Source: Nonomuraea solani
GTDB taxonomy: Bacteria; Actinomycetota; Actinomycetes; Streptosporangiales; Streptosporangiaceae
NCBI RefSeq assembly: GCF_900108335.1
Contig: NZ_FNVT01000033.1
Span: 1-64,000, forward strand
DNA length: 64,000 bases
Direction of reading: 5' to 3'
In this document: piece by piece, positions 32,967 through 41,659 of the stretch
Layout of the letters: each line of letters starts with the position of its first letter
Numbering within the stretch: position 1 is the stretch's first letter
Position numbers and translations under genes: made by a program
The notes under the pieces: generated by a model
Databases searched by the model: none
Told to the model about the DNA's origin: nothing
The model's input: only the letters and a program-made list of their open reading frames with translations

Positions 32967-35900
32967 TCAGCCCCCGATCGCGGGCATCTCCTCGGGAACG
33001 GCCGCCGCGGCCGGCCTGACCGTCACGAGCAGCTCCACCAGGTGATTCGCGATCGCGGAGATGGTGGGCTGCTGCCACAGCAGGGTCGCGGGGAGACGGC
33101 AGCCGAAGCGCTTTTCCAGCCGCCGCCGGACCATGACGGTCATCACCGAGTCCAGCCCCTGCTCGACCAGGGGACGCCTGATCGCCAGGTCCTCAGGGGC
33201 CAGCCTCATCACGGCCGCGATCTCCGCGCCGATCTGGGGCAGGACGCGCTCGCGCAGGACCTCGGGCGCCAGGCCGGCGAACAACTCCGCGGGCCCCCCG
33301 AGATCCTCCTCGGCGGGGGCTGGCGCGTCGATCACCGGATAGCGGAGTCCCGCGAGGTGTCCCGCCACCCGGCCGTCCACGTCGGCCAAGAGCACTCGTA
33401 CGGTGTCGTCGGCGGCCGGGTCCACGGCCGCGTGGACGATCACCGTCGAGGGTGGCGCGCCGGTCAGCACCACCTCGTCGATGTGGACGACCATGCGCAG
33501 CACCGGATCGCCGGGGAACACGCAGGGCGCCACGGACATCGCCGCGTCCAGCGCCGGCGTCCAGCTCCCCGGTTCCCCGGTGCGGACCGTGGCCCGCAGC
33601 ACGCCGTCGCCGCCCAGCAGCGTCTCGATCGTCCACTCGAAACCCGTCGAGGGCACACCGACGGTGGCCAGCCGCTGGTGCACGAACCCGGGGTCGATCG
33701 GCGTGAGAGCGCCGGCATCCGGCAGCACGTCGGGTTTGACCTGCCCCGGAGCGGCCACGTCCGCGGTGGCGTGCACCAGCCAGGCGGGTTCGGGCTCGTC
33801 GGGACCGGCCGGTGTACGGGCCGCGATCCGCAGCGCCGGCGGCTCGTGCACGACCTGGATCTGCCTGCGTTCCGCGGTCATCAGCGGATGCGTCATCTCC
33901 ACGCCGGTGAGCGTGACGTCCTCGTCCTCGGCCGCGTACAGGAACGTGTTGACCAGCACCGCGGCGGGCACGATCTCGACCCCGTTGAGGGCATGGCTGC
34001 CCGGGTAGGGCCGGTTGGCATCCTCCAGGCTGGTCCGCCACACCCGGGTCCGGCTGCCCGCGAGGCCGGCCACGGCTCCGAGCAGGGTGTGGGAGTGCGC
34101 GTCGTGTCCCCGATTGCCGTCCTCGGCGTAGGACTCGCGCCAGTGGCGGCGGTGCTGCCAGGCGTACGGCGGCAGATCGGCCAGCGCACCGGCCGGCTGC
34201 AGCCGGCTCCAGTCCACCTCGACGCCGTGACAGTACGCCGTGCCCACCGCGACGAGGAAGGCCGAGGACTCCGGCTGGTTCCTGCGCAGTGACGTGCCGA
34301 CGAACACGTCCTCGAACCCGTTCTCCGAGAGCGTCTCGGTGACGGAGTGCGCGACCACGGGGTGGGGGGAGATCTCCAGGAACACGCGGTGGCCGTCCTG
34401 CGCCGCCGCCGTCGTCGCCGCGGTCAGCCGTACGGGCTCCCGGAGGTTGGCCGCCCAGTACGCGCTGTCCAGGACGGACGTGGACCGGGGGTCCGCCAGC
34501 GCGGTCGTGTACATGGGGATGCGGGGCGCGCCGAACGCCAGATCGGCGGTGGCCGCGGCCAGTTCGACGGCCAGCGGCTCCATGTGGGGGCTGTGGAAGG
34601 CGACGTCCGAGGCCACCCGCCGCACCACGATGCCCTCGGCCGGCCACTCGTCCACCACCGCGTCGACCGCGGCCACGTCGCCGGACAGCACGGTGGAGCC
34701 GGGCGCCGACGAGATCGCGGCCACCAGGTCGGTACGGCCGGCCAGTCTCTCCTCCGCCTCCTCGAAGGACAGGCTGACCATCACCATGGCCCCCTTGCCC
34801 TCGGCCTGGCGCAGCAGCCGGGAGCGGCGGCAGATCAGGCGGGCGCCGTCGGCGACGGTCATCGCGCCGGCCGTCACCGCCGCCGCGATCTCGCCGACGG
34901 AGTGACCGATGACGGCCTTCGGAGCGACCCCGTACGCGTTCCACAGCCTGGCGAGGCCCAGCTGCATCACGAAGATCATGGTCTGCACGCGGTCGATCGT
35001 GTCGAGATCGCCGTCGGCCAGGACCTGCCGGGGCGAGAAGCCGATCTCCTCGGCGAAGATCGGCTCCACCTCGTCGACCAGGGACGCGAACTCGGGCACG
35101 GCGAGCAGGTCCCGCCCCATCCCGCGCCACTGGCAGCCCTGTCCGGAGAAGACCCAGACCGGTCCGGGACCGAGGTCGGGCAGGACGTCCCCGGTGAGGA
35201 CGGCCTCACTCGGCACGTCCTCCGCGAGCCTGCGCAGATGGCCCGCCAGCTCGTCCCCGCCCGCCGCGACGACGACGGCGCGGCGGGCCAGATGGGTGCG
35301 CCGCAGCGCCAGCGTGTGCCCTGCCGACGCCAGGTCGAGCCCCTCCCCGAGGTGGTCGGCGAGCTTGCCCGCGTACTGCCGCAGGGCCCGCTCCGACGCG
35401 GCCGTCAGCGGGAACAGCCGCTCGGCAGAAGCCGCCGAAGGAGACGGAACCGCCGGAGGAGCCTGTTCGAGAACGATGTGCGCGACCGTGCCGCCGTACC
35501 CGAAGCTGGAGACGCCCGCCCGGCGGGGGTGGTCGCGTTCCGGCCAGGCCGATCGTTCGGTCACCACGTGGAGGCCGGAGGCCTCCCAGGGGATGGCCGG
35601 GTTCAGGGTGGTCAGCACGCTCGCGGGGATCTCGCCGCGATCGAGCGCGAGCACGGCCTTGATGACACCGGCGATGCCGGCGGCGCCTTCGAGGTGGCCG
35701 ATGTTGGACTTGACCGAGCCGATGAGGCACGGGTCGCCGGGGGGCCGCCCCGTGCCGTACACGGAGGAGAGCGCCCCCGCCTCGAGCGGGTCGCCGAGCC
35801 GGGTCCCGGTGCCGTGCGCCTCGATGTAGTCCACGGTGGACGGCGCGACGCCCGCCTGCCGGCAGGCCCGGGCCATCACGTGTTCCTGGGCCTCCCCGCA

Positions 35901-36776
35901 CGGCGCCATGATGCCGTTGGTGTGCCCGTCCTGGTTCACGGCGCTGCCGATGACGAGCGCGAGGATCCGGTCACCGTCGCGCCGCGCGTCCGACAGCCGC
36001 TTGAGCACGACGACGCCGCAGCCCTCGCCGCGTCCGTAGCCGTCGGCCGAGGCGTCGAAGGACTTGGAGCGGCCGTCGGGGGCCAGGGCTCCCGCGGTGC
36101 CGAGCGTGAGGGTCTGGCCCGGGGTGAGCAGCAGGTTGACGCCGCCGGCGAGGGCGACGTCGCTCTCGCCGAGCCGCAGGCTCTGCGCGGCCAGGTGCAG
36201 CGCGACCAGCGACGCCGAGCAGGCGGTGTCGATCGCCATGCTGGGGCCGCGCAGGTCCAGGGAGTAGGAGATGCGGTTGGCGACGGCGCACGTCGCGGCG
36301 CCGATCCCGGTCCACGCCTCGATCTGGGGCAGATCCTCCAGCAGCCGGCCGCCGTAGTCGGCCGTGCAGACCCCGACGAACACCCCGGCGTCGGTGCCGG
36401 CCAGCTCGTGCGGCGGCAGGCCGGCGTGCTCCAGCGCCTCCCACGCGGTCTCCATCAGGATCCGCTGCTGCGGGTCCATCAGCTCGGCCTCGCGGGGTGA
36501 CAGGCCGAAGAACTCGGCGTCGAAGCCCTCGACGTCGCTCAGGAAGCTGCCGTGGCGCACGGCGTCGCGCAGCGCGGCGGCGCACTCGGGGCTGCGGTTC
36601 TCATACCGGCGCCAGCGCTCGGCGGGCAGCGGCCGGGTCGTGTTCCGGCCGGCGCGTAGCAGGTCCCAGAACTCGTCAGGTGAGCGGACATCTTGGCCGG
36701 GCGGGCCGGGCAACCGGCATCCGATCCCGACCACCGCCACCGGTTCCACCTGGACTCCGCGTGGACTGTTGACCAT
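32967..36776 (-). CDS. Iterative type I polyketide synthase, KS-AT-DH-ACP
   Basis: A 1,269-residue PKS. KS is about 11-437 with Cys186 in DTACSAS, His321 in HGTGT and His361 in NIGHLEG. AT is about 539-835 with GHSVGE (Ser626) and VAFHSPH, which fits malonyl-CoA. The DH-like domain is about 897-1150 with H928 in HALNGVEIVP and D1077 in LDAAM. ACP is about 1172-1250 with Ser1210 in GLDSV. There is no ketoreductase. This order is that of bacterial orsellinic acid synthases; 6-methylsalicylate synthases add a KR. The ATG at 36776 lies behind GAAGGGAA, 20 bases after the KASIII gene. Confidence 0.92.
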   Translation of the reverse strand: MVNSPRGVQVEPVAVVGIGCRLPGPPGQDVRSPDEFWDLLRAGRNTTRPLPAERWRRYENRSPECAAALRDAVRHGSFLSDVEGFDAEFFGLSPREAELMDPQQRILMETAWEALEHAGLPPHELAGTDAGVFVGVCTADYGGRLLEDLPQIEAWTGIGAATCAVANRISYSLDLRGPSMAIDTACSASLVALHLAAQSLRLGESDVALAGGVNLLLTPGQTLTLGTAGALAPDGRSKSFDASADGYGRGEGCGVVVLKRLSDARRDGDRILALVIGSAVNQDGHTNGIMAPCGEAQEHVMARACRQAGVAPSTVDYIEAHGTGTRLGDPLEAGALSSVYGTGRPPGDPCLIGSVKSNIGHLEGAAGIAGVIKAVLALDRGEIPASVLTTLNPAIPWEASGLHVVTERSAWPERDHPRRAGVSSFGYGGTVAHIVLEQAPPAVPSPSAASAERLFPLTAASERALRQYAGKLADHLGEGLDLASAGHTLALRRTHLARRAVVVAAGGDELAGHLRRLAEDVPSEAVLTGDVLPDLGPGPVWVFSGQGCQWRGMGRDLLAVPEFASLVDEVEPIFAEEIGFSPRQVLADGDLDTIDRVQTMIFVMQLGLARLWNAYGVAPKAVIGHSVGEIAAAVTAGAMTVADGARLICRRSRLLRQAEGKGAMVMVSLSFEEAEERLAGRTDLVAAISSAPGSTVLSGDVAAVDAVVDEWPAEGIVVRRVASDVAFHSPHMEPLAVELAAATADLAFGAPRIPMYTTALADPRSTSVLDSAYWAANLREPVRLTAATTAAAQDGHRVFLEISPHPVVAHSVTETLSENGFEDVFVGTSLRRNQPESSAFLVAVGTAYCHGVEVDWSRLQPAGALADLPPYAWQHRRHWRESYAEDGNRGHDAHSHTLLGAVAGLAGSRTRVWRTSLEDANRPYPGSHALNGVEIVPAAVLVNTFLYAAEDEDVTLTGVEMTHPLMTAERRQIQVVHEPPALRIAARTPAGPDEPEPAWLVHATADVAAPGQVKPDVLPDAGALTPIDPGFVHQRLATVGVPSTGFEWTIETLLGGDGVLRATVRTGEPGSWTPALDAAMSVAPCVFPGDPVLRMVVHIDEVVLTGAPPSTVIVHAAVDPAADDTVRVLLADVDGRVAGHLAGLRYPVIDAPAPAEEDLGGPAELFAGLAPEVLRERVLPQIGAEIAAVMRLAPEDLAIRRPLVEQGLDSVMTVMVRRRLEKRFGCRLPATLLWQQPTISAIANHLVELLVTVRPAAAAVPEEMPAIGG

Positions 36777-36796
36777 GGCGGACGTTCCCTTCGCTG

Positions 36797-37840
36797 TCAG
36801 GCCCATTGAGGAGTGTCGATGATCTTGATCACGGCGCTGGAGACGGTCACTCCCGGCCCGGTGCCGAGCATCAGCAGGTGGTCGCCGGGGCCCAGTTGCC
36901 CGGTCAGGATCAGGTGGTCGAGGGAAAGGACCTGGTCGCTCGCGCCGCAGTGGCCGATGGTGCGGCCGTAGTCCCAGGTCGAGCGGGACATGGGCAGGTC
37001 GAGCAGGGCCATGCACCGCTGTTCGACGATCTCTTCTGAGTAGTTCATGAACGCCACCCGGGTGAGATCGCGGGCCTCGATCCCGCTCTCGTCCAGCGCG
37101 CGCTCGACGACCTCGATGAGCGCCCGCTGGATGTTGAACAGCGCCGCGGTGGCCTCGCCCTTGGGCATGACCTGCTGCCGGAACTGCTCGCTCCGGGCCG
37201 CGAAGCTCATCCGGCGCCCGACCGTGACGCCCGGGGGGAACAGGGGTTCGCTGCCCCGGTGCAGTTCCTCGGCCTCGGCCACCGTGGTCGTGCAGACCGA
37301 CGTCAGGCGCGCGAAACCTGCCTCCTTGGTGAGGACGAGCGCGCCGGCGGCGTCCCCGCCGATGTAGCCGGGGCCCATCCCCCACCGGTCCATCAGCGGC
37401 GTGCCGTAGTTGTCGGAGGCGACCAGCAGGGCGGCCCGCCTGCCGGGAGCGGCGTGCAGGTGGCCGGCCGCGAGCTCCAGGGCGATGAACATCCCGTTGC
37501 AGCCCTGCCGGATCTCGGTGGCCAGGACGTCCCCGCCGACGAGATGGTGCTGCAGGTAGGAGTGCGGGGGCCAGCCGTCCGGCCCCTGGTGCCAGGTCGA
37601 CGCGTACAGGAGGAGGTCCAGGTCGGACGGCGCCCGCCCGCTGCGCTTGATGGCGCTCCGCGCCGCGTGCAGGGCCATCTCCGGAGCCGGTACGTCACCG
37701 GCCACCGCCGCCCCGGCCAGGTTGTGCAGCTCGGCCTCTTCGGCCGGGTACCAGCCTTTGGCGACGGCCTTCTCGACGCTGACGATGGTCCGGGGGAGGA
37801 AGGCTCCCACCCCACTGACGTACGTGTCCGTATATTGCAC
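36797..37840 (-). CDS. KASIII-like acyltransferase 1
   Basis: A 347-residue thiolase-fold protein of the ketoacyl-ACP synthase III type. The nucleophile is Cys114 in EIRQGCNGM. In the paralogue at 38122 a His lies in VAFPHGRR; here the aligned residue is Asn266 (VAFMNYSE). Both have H-C-G-A-x-D-Q near residue 297-303. Proteins of this type in chlorothricin, polyketomycin and related clusters move aryl groups from the PKS to a free ACP or from ACP to a sugar, rather than condense. It overlaps none of its neighbours but sits tightly in the operon. Confidence 0.88.
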   Translation of the reverse strand: MQYTDTYVSGVGAFLPRTIVSVEKAVAKGWYPAEEAELHNLAGAAVAGDVPAPEMALHAARSAIKRSGRAPSDLDLLLYASTWHQGPDGWPPHSYLQHHLVGGDVLATEIRQGCNGMFIALELAAGHLHAAPGRRAALLVASDNYGTPLMDRWGMGPGYIGGDAAGALVLTKEAGFARLTSVCTTTVAEAEELHRGSEPLFPPGVTVGRRMSFAARSEQFRQQVMPKGEATAALFNIQRALIEVVERALDESGIEARDLTRVAFMNYSEEIVEQRCMALLDLPMSRSTWDYGRTIGHCGASDQVLSLDHLILTGQLGPGDHLLMLGTGPGVTVSSAVIKIIDTPQWA

Positions 37841-37858
37841 GACTCTGCCCTTGCCCGG

Positions 37859-38125
37859 TTAAGCGGATTCGAGTTCTCGGACCATCGCCACGATGGTCAC
37901 GACGTCTCTGAAGTTCTCGGGGTCGAGCTTCGCGGCGGGGATCGGGACGCCGATGTCCCTGCGCAGGAAGTTCAGCAGCCGCGCCGTCCGTAAGGAGTCC
38001 AGGAGCCCCGACACGAGGAGCGGGGTCGTCTCCTCGACCGTGATGTCGTCGCCGTCCAGGACGAGGTTGTCCTGGATGAAGTCGACCAGCTTCCGGGTGA
38101 TGAGGCTCTGCGTGAGCTCGGTCAT
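37859..38125 (-). CDS. Acyl carrier protein
   Basis: An 88-residue acyl carrier protein. The phosphopantetheine attachment site is Ser44 in SGLLDSLRTARL. The sequence has the usual four-helix pattern (MTELTQSLITRKLVDFIQDN; VTIVAMVRELESA). The start codon overlaps the end of the upstream KASIII gene by four bases. It probably carries the aryl acid made by the PKS between the two KASIII-like transferases, as known for discrete ACPs in similar clusters; this is inference from context. Confidence 0.9.
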   Translation of the reverse strand: MTELTQSLITRKLVDFIQDNLVLDGDDITVEETTPLLVSGLLDSLRTARLLNFLRRDIGVPIPAAKLDPENFRDVVTIVAMVRELESA

Positions 38126-39174
38126 GCGCGTGCTCCTCTGGTGGCGGGAGAGGTGGACAGGATTCTGAACGCCGCCGCGGCCACCGACGTCCCGGAGCCG
38201 AACCCGACCATGAGCAGGTGGTCGCCGGCCACGAGGCCGCCGGTCGCGATCAGATGCTCGAAGGCGATGAACTGGTCCACCGCGCCGCAGTGGCCGACAC
38301 GCCTCCCGTAGTCCCAGGTCGTCTGGTCCTCGTCGATGCCCAGCCAGGACATCTGCCCGTCCAGGTCCTCGCGGCGACCGTGCGGGAACGCCACCCGCGT
38401 GATGTCGGCAAGGCCGATCCCGGCCTCGTCCAGGGTCTTCTCGACCTGCTGCATCATCGTCTTCTGGATCGTCAGGTGGATCCCGGTCCCCTGCGCCGCG
38501 AGCAGCCGCTGGCGGAACTCCTCGTGCCGGTTTCCGAAGCTCAGCCCCCTGCCGACGGTGGCGTCCGGGGGGAACAGGGGGTAGGCGCCGTCGTTGACCG
38601 CGTCGGCCTGCGGGATCACCGTCGCGTTCACCGACAGGAGCTCGGCCATGCCGTACTCCTTGCCGAGGATGAGCGCGGCCGCGGCGTCGCCGATGAGCGC
38701 GCCGGGGGTCATCCGCCAGCGATCCACCAGCGGGGTGCCGTGATTGTCCGAGGAGACGACCATGGCCGTCTCCCTGTCCGCGTCGGCCCGCAGGTAGCTC
38801 GCCGCGAGTTCGAGCGAGCTGATCATCCCTACGCAGCCGCTCCGGATCTCGAACGCCGGTACGTTCCCGCCGAGAAGGTGCATCTGCAGGTAGTGCTGGG
38901 GCTGCCAGCCGTTCGGGCCCTGGTGCCAGACCGACGGATAGAGCAGCAGGTCGAGGTCGCGAGGAGAGGATTCACCCCAGCGTTCGTACGCGTCCAGGAC
39001 CGCGAGCCGCGCCATCTCGGGCGCGGGCTTGTCGCCGGCCACCGCCGCGCCGATCTGCCGGAACTTCCCGGCCTCCTCCTCCGGATACCAGCCCTCACGA
39101 ACCGCCTGCTCGACGCTCACACTGTCAGGCACATAGACGCCGAGGCTCCTGACGAACATGTTGGGTGTACGCAT
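38122..39174 (-). CDS. KASIII-like acyltransferase 2
   Basis: A 350-residue KASIII-type protein, about 50% like the one at 36797. The candidate triad is complete: Cys114 (EIRSGCVGM), His265 (VAFPHGRRED) and His295/Asp300 (GHCGAVDQF). It is the first gene of the PKS operon, with AGGGG before the ATG at 39174. In known systems one KASIII-like protein loads the free ACP and the other passes the acyl group to the final acceptor. Which does which here cannot be told from sequence. Confidence 0.88.
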   Translation of the reverse strand: MRTPNMFVRSLGVYVPDSVSVEQAVREGWYPEEEAGKFRQIGAAVAGDKPAPEMARLAVLDAYERWGESSPRDLDLLLYPSVWHQGPNGWQPQHYLQMHLLGGNVPAFEIRSGCVGMISSLELAASYLRADADRETAMVVSSDNHGTPLVDRWRMTPGALIGDAAAALILGKEYGMAELLSVNATVIPQADAVNDGAYPLFPPDATVGRGLSFGNRHEEFRQRLLAAQGTGIHLTIQKTMMQQVEKTLDEAGIGLADITRVAFPHGRREDLDGQMSWLGIDEDQTTWDYGRRVGHCGAVDQFIAFEHLIATGGLVAGDHLLMVGFGSGTSVAAAAFRILSTSPATRGARA

Positions 39175-39320
39175 ACGTCCCCTAACTCAACGACGATCCG
39201 AACAACGGCCCCGGGACAGAGAAAGGCGGCTTATCCGATGCGTTTGGGTTCCGGAATATGCGCACTCCGGCCGGCCAAAGAAAGAACCGGGAAATAGACC
39301 GGCGCGCGCCGCCAGAGGCA

Positions 39321-39350
39321 AGGATAGGGTCGACTCATCGAATAAGGCAA
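39321..39350 (-). promoter_or_regulatory. Possible promoter of the PKS operon
   Basis: On the minus strand TTGCCT (39350-39345) and TATCCT (39326-39321) are spaced by 18 bases, about 150 bases before the first start codon. Both hexamers match the housekeeping consensus in four positions. No cluster regulator gene is present. Confidence 0.4.
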
Positions 39351-39468
39351 GATCATCTTCGGCGACATTCCGTGATCGCTGCCGGACGGAACGTGTGCAA
39401 TTCTGGAAATGCTTCTTTCCGCTCCACGTCACGGTATTTCCGAATGCACTTCGGATGACGGAAGAACG

Positions 39469-39504
39469 GCGCCGGGCCTCGCCATTCGGCTCAAGGCCCG
39501 GCGC
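39469..39504 (-). terminator. Terminator after the CBM2 esterase gene
   Basis: GCGCCGGGCCT pairs with AGGCCCGGCGC across a 14-base loop, immediately after the esterase stop on the minus strand. It separates that gene from the PKS operon. Confidence 0.75.
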
Positions 39505-39512
39505 ACGCCGGG

Positions 39513-40835
39513 TCAGGCGGACACTCTCGTACAGACGATGTTGTTGAGCTTGAACTCGGCCGGAATGGCGTTCGTCCCGGTGGCGGTAGCCGAGAAGCCG
39601 AAACTCTGGCTGGAGCCGGGGCCGATGTAACGGTTGTGGGTGGCGTCGCGGGCGGTCACCTGGTTGCCCGTCTGGACCACCGTGCCGTTCCAGGCGGTCG
39701 TGATCTTCTGGTCGCCCGGCCAGGTCCAGGTCACGGCCCAGCCGTCGATGGGGGTCGTGCCGGTGTTCCTGATGGTCACGCTGCCGTTGAAGGCGCCGTC
39801 CCAGTCGCCGGTGGCATAGGCGACCTCGCAGGAGGTGCCCATCTTGAGCCCGCCGCGCAGGAAAGTCGCGAAGTTGGCCCAGGTGGGGTTCAGCGTGCCG
39901 GTGCCGACGCTCTCGCCGCAGTCGGTGGTGGTGCGGACGGTCTGCAGGCCGTGATGGGCAGGGTCCATGATCTGGACCATCATGTGGTCCGCGTTGGGCA
40001 CCGAGACGAACGTGGCGTCACCGCACTGAGCCTTGATCCTGTTGTAGAGCAGGACGCTCTGCCCGTGCGGCACCAGGAAGTCGGCCTGGCCGTGCAGGAA
40101 CATCAGCGGCGGGTCGTTGGCGTCGACGTACGTCATCGGGTTGGCCTGGGCCACCGTGGCCGGGCACGTCTGGATCGGGCAGCCGACCAGGAGGGATTCC
40201 GGGGAGGCGGGAGAGTTGTGGTCCAGCCCGCCGGTCGGCAGGTTCTGCGCGTTCATCTGCAGGAAGTCGGTCGGGCTGAAGAAGGCGACGCCCACCTGCA
40301 CTGCGCTGGAGACGCCGGTCGTCCCGACGGTGCCCTCCAGCGCCGTCACGCCGCCGGACAGGGTCGCCATCTCCGTCAGCCAGCCGCCCGAGGAGTCGCC
40401 CATGATCGCGAAGCGATTGGGGTCGAGGTTGTACGTGGCCGCGTTCGCGCGCAGCCAGCGGATGGCCGCCTTGATGTCGTGCACCTGGGCCGGGAAGACG
40501 GCCTGGGCGCTGGACCGGACGCTGACGCCGGCCACGGCGAAGCCCAGCGGGTTGAAGATGGCCGCGATCGCGTCCGCGCCGGCCTTGCCGTTGTCACTCG
40601 TCCACGCCGAGCCCTTGTGGTAGATCAGCAGCGGCCGAGGCGTGATGCCGGTGGTCGGCTGGTAGAGGTCCAGGAGATGCCCCCTGCTACCGGCCGGTTG
40701 TGCGGGCGCGTAGGCGATGTCGGTGATCGCCTGCATGGCGTGGGCCGGCGGCGCGAAGGCTGCCGGCACACCGACGGCGGCCAGCACGGCCATCGCCACG
40801 CCGACGAGCATGGCCGTGCGGGTTCGAGCTTGCAT
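39513..40835 (-). CDS. Secreted esterase with CBM2 domain
   Basis: A 440-residue exported enzyme. A Sec signal peptide (about residues 1-33, ending PPAHA) precedes an alpha/beta-hydrolase domain (about 40-320). The nucleophile lies in GDSSGG (about 148), the acid in HGQADFLVP and the base in NADHMM. A carbohydrate-binding module of family 2 follows (about 333-437; Cys near each end, WDGAFNGSVTIRNTGT and WTWPGDQKI). Such enzymes remove acetyl or feruloyl groups from plant polysaccharides; the exact bond is not known. There is no Pro/Thr linker of usual length. Confidence 0.9.
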   Translation of the reverse strand: MQARTRTAMLVGVAMAVLAAVGVPAAFAPPAHAMQAITDIAYAPAQPAGSRGHLLDLYQPTTGITPRPLLIYHKGSAWTSDNGKAGADAIAAIFNPLGFAVAGVSVRSSAQAVFPAQVHDIKAAIRWLRANAATYNLDPNRFAIMGDSSGGWLTEMATLSGGVTALEGTVGTTGVSSAVQVGVAFFSPTDFLQMNAQNLPTGGLDHNSPASPESLLVGCPIQTCPATVAQANPMTYVDANDPPLMFLHGQADFLVPHGQSVLLYNRIKAQCGDATFVSVPNADHMMVQIMDPAHHGLQTVRTTTDCGESVGTGTLNPTWANFATFLRGGLKMGTSCEVAYATGDWDGAFNGSVTIRNTGTTPIDGWAVTWTWPGDQKITTAWNGTVVQTGNQVTARDATHNRYIGPGSSQSFGFSATATGTNAIPAEFKLNNIVCTRVSA

Positions 40836-41317
40836 GGTGCGACTCCGGTCGGTCGGATGATCGCCGCTGCCCCGGTGGCCGTCCGTGTCTCCTGCGGCGG
40901 GGCAGCCGTGATCAGCACGCCGACCGTGGCGCCTGCGAGAACGGACGTCCCGCTCGAGTGGCGCGGCTCACATCGATATGGACGGGGAGACGATATGGCA
41001 CGTAAGTAACGATGGTCAAAGGTTTCGCCGCATCGCGCTAAGTGACCAGGAAACGAAGCCTAAAACGTACTTTATGGGCATATATAGCGACGACAGGCTC
41101 AGACCATCCATGGCATGCACAGGCGGCCAGAAAAAGCGACCCCAGGAAGTGACGACGGCCTTACCGACGGTAAACGCCGATGAAACCCGCACGGCTCCGC
41201 GATAACGCCGATGGACGTTTCAGCCCCTCCCGCGACCGATTCACCTCTGACAATTTTCGTGGCGGGAGTTGAGTGCTAATGTCCAACTTCGTGATCTCCC
41301 CAGCCCCAGGAGGATGA
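40836..41317. other. Intergenic region with AT-rich blocks
   Basis: About 480 bases between divergent genes. It has AT-rich pieces (ACTTTATGGGCATATATAGC at about 41070) and a repeated ACGCCGATG at about 41173 and 41206. These probably include promoters for both flanking genes. No gene is supported. Confidence 0.5.
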
Positions 41318-41548
41318 ATGCGAAAGGTACGCGCTGTTCTCGTCTCGGCCGTCGTGGTCCTCGGAGTGTCGCTGACGATCGGCGCCACCCCGGCACAAGC
41401 CGACGAAAGCGCCGTCAGACTGGCCGGTGTCTTCAGAGACTATTCGGAGTGCGAGCGGATCGGCACCAAGGGCATCGCCCAGAACTGGTGGGACGACTAC
41501 TCATGCGTGTGGGAGCCCCGGTACGGCTACTACTTCCTCTACGCGTGA
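41318..41548 (+). CDS. Small secreted peptide
   Basis: A 76-residue precursor with a Sec signal peptide (VLVSAVVVLGVSLTIGATPA, cleavage after AQA). The mature part is about 48 residues, has two cysteines (YSECERIG and YSCVWEP) that could form one disulfide, and an aromatic C-terminal end rich in Tyr, Trp and Phe. AGGAGGATGA precedes the ATG at 41318. A strong terminator follows. Similar small exported proteins are common in Streptosporangiales; the role is unknown. Confidence 0.8.
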   Translation: MRKVRAVLVSAVVVLGVSLTIGATPAQADESAVRLAGVFRDYSECERIGTKGIAQNWWDDYSCVWEPRYGYYFLYA

Positions 41549-41570
41549 CCCGGTAAAACGCGCGCACCCC

Positions 41571-41606
41571 CCGGCCGCCGAGACCTCGTATCGGCTCGGC
41601 GGCCGG
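41571..41606 (+). terminator. Terminator after the small secreted peptide gene
   Basis: CCGGCCGCCGAG pairs perfectly with CTCGGCGGCCGG across a 12-base loop, 23 bases after the stop codon. Confidence 0.85.
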
Positions 41607-41659
41607 GCGGGCGTGGCGGTGAGGAGACTGCCCGCCACGAAGATCAGGGTCAGGGAGAT

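Noticed and set aside
34347..36500. 717-residue plus-strand frame
   Set aside because: It is the antisense of the PKS gene; strong GC bias creates long false frames.
36777..37385. N-terminal extension of the PKS
   Set aside because: It overlaps the KASIII-like gene in another frame; the KS domain begins properly after the ATG at 36776.
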